A stretch of DNA of 64,000 nt from positions 1,817,501 through 1,881,500 of the forward strand of contig NZ_JAUSVK010000001.1 of NCBI RefSeq assembly GCF_030814655.1. The letters are read 5' to 3'. A program made the position numbers and the translations under genes. Under the pieces are notes generated by a model that saw only the letters and a list, made by a program, of their open reading frames with translations, did not search any database and was not told the DNA's origin. The first letter of the stretch is position 1. Every line of letters begins with the position of its first letter. Below are positions 63,660-64,000 of this stretch, piece after piece. Origin of the DNA: Labrys monachus (lineage in GTDB: Bacteria > Pseudomonadota > Alphaproteobacteria > Rhizobiales > Labraceae).

Positions 63660-63729
63660 GGCCGTCATGGCCCGAGACGACAGCTACCCGGCGCCGCCGG
63701 CCGGTGATCCCGCAAATTCGAGGTGTCCG

Positions 63730-64000
63730 ATGATGAAGCAGGGGTTCGCGCCGAGCTCGCCTTTTCAGGGCGGATGTGTTCCCGACGGCCTCGGCGATGC
63801 GGAAGCGGATCAGGGACCTCTCTATGACGAGCGGGAGACCATCAGGGCCTGGGAGACCTTCCTGACGCGCGGCGACGAGGCGGGAAGCGTGGCGGTGCGC
63901 AGCGTGATCGAGCGCTCCTGGGAGCGCAGCGCCCGGCTCGGCGTGGACGCGCGGGGGCGCGGCTCCAATGTGCTGGCTGATCCGGACCGCCTCTACGAAT
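63730..64000 (+). CDS. Probable second sigma54-type activator, N-terminal part (cut by window edge)
   Basis: The first 90 codons of a larger protein are visible. The stretch ETIRAWETFLTRGDEAGSVA, then VIERSWERSARLGVDARGR, matches the SSWERCRDLGLDPG segment of AcoR-like activators such as the one at 50760. Only the N-terminal portion is in the window, so the AAA+ domain is not confirmed. ATG 63730 is used; ATG 63733 is an alternative. Confidence 0.7.
   Translation, partial: MMKQGFAPSSPFQGGCVPDGLGDAEADQGPLYDERETIRAWETFLTRGDEAGSVAVRSVIERSWERSARLGVDARGRGSNVLADPDRLYE

Overview
The window is high-GC DNA from an alphaproteobacterium, most likely of the Hyphomicrobiales (Rhizobiales). The evidence is GC-rich codon use, the urtDE end of a urea transporter, EhuABCD/Eut-type ectoine catabolism, many sugar ABC importers each beside its own regulator, and dispersed paired hairpins around CCTTCTCCC/GGATGAGGG. 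The genus cannot be fixed from sequence alone. No rRNA, tRNA, CRISPR array or insertion sequence was seen. Most of the window is a chain of catabolic and transport islands.

Layout. 1-1214: end of a urea ABC importer (urtD partial, urtE). 1933-3899: MarR regulator and DHA2-type drug exporter. 3953-4669: an AT-rich FkbM-type methyltransferase gene that looks acquired. 4925-9754: a polyol/sugar ABC importer on the minus strand, facing a mannitol-dehydrogenase-family gene (10198). 11801-15361: FadR-type regulator and the four-carbon acid-sugar pathway otnK-otnC-otnI. 15717-27793: a second, uncharacterised carbon-source island (GlcG-like protein, sugar isomerase, Fe-S flavin reductase, ribose-type ABC importer, LVIVD beta-propeller, FAD oxidoreductase, LacI regulator). 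LacI-like sites containing AACG lie upstream of several of these genes. 27865-40753: ectoine uptake and catabolism (AsnC, EnuR, eutB, eutC, doeA, doeB, ehuBCDA, doeC, doeD) without a visible eutA. 41004-49944: a third sugar ABC importer with isomerase, Gfo/Idh/MocA dehydrogenase, DeoR regulator and an aldolase-like barrel. 50063-50684: a BrnT-type toxin with an HTH antitoxin.

50760-64000 is the most distinctive region, a soluble diiron monooxygenase locus of the propane/acetone/phenol type (Prm/Mim). An AcoR-like sigma54 activator is divergent from a zinc alcohol dehydrogenase. Then come the hydroxylase large subunit, reductase, hydroxylase small subunit, coupling protein, an amidohydrolase, a MIP18/DUF59 protein, a dedicated GroEL paralogue, a small unknown protein and the start of a second protein resembling sigma54 activators. 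A consensus -24/-12 promoter (54540-54555) lies about 300 nt before the hydroxylase gene. A near-consensus one (53072-53087) precedes the dehydrogenase. Each has its own kind of upstream inverted repeats, which suggests two activators with different sites. Expected chemistry is oxidation of a small alkane or ketone by the monooxygenase, oxidation of the alcohol by the dehydrogenase, and help with folding or metallation of the hydroxylase from GroEL and the DUF59 protein.
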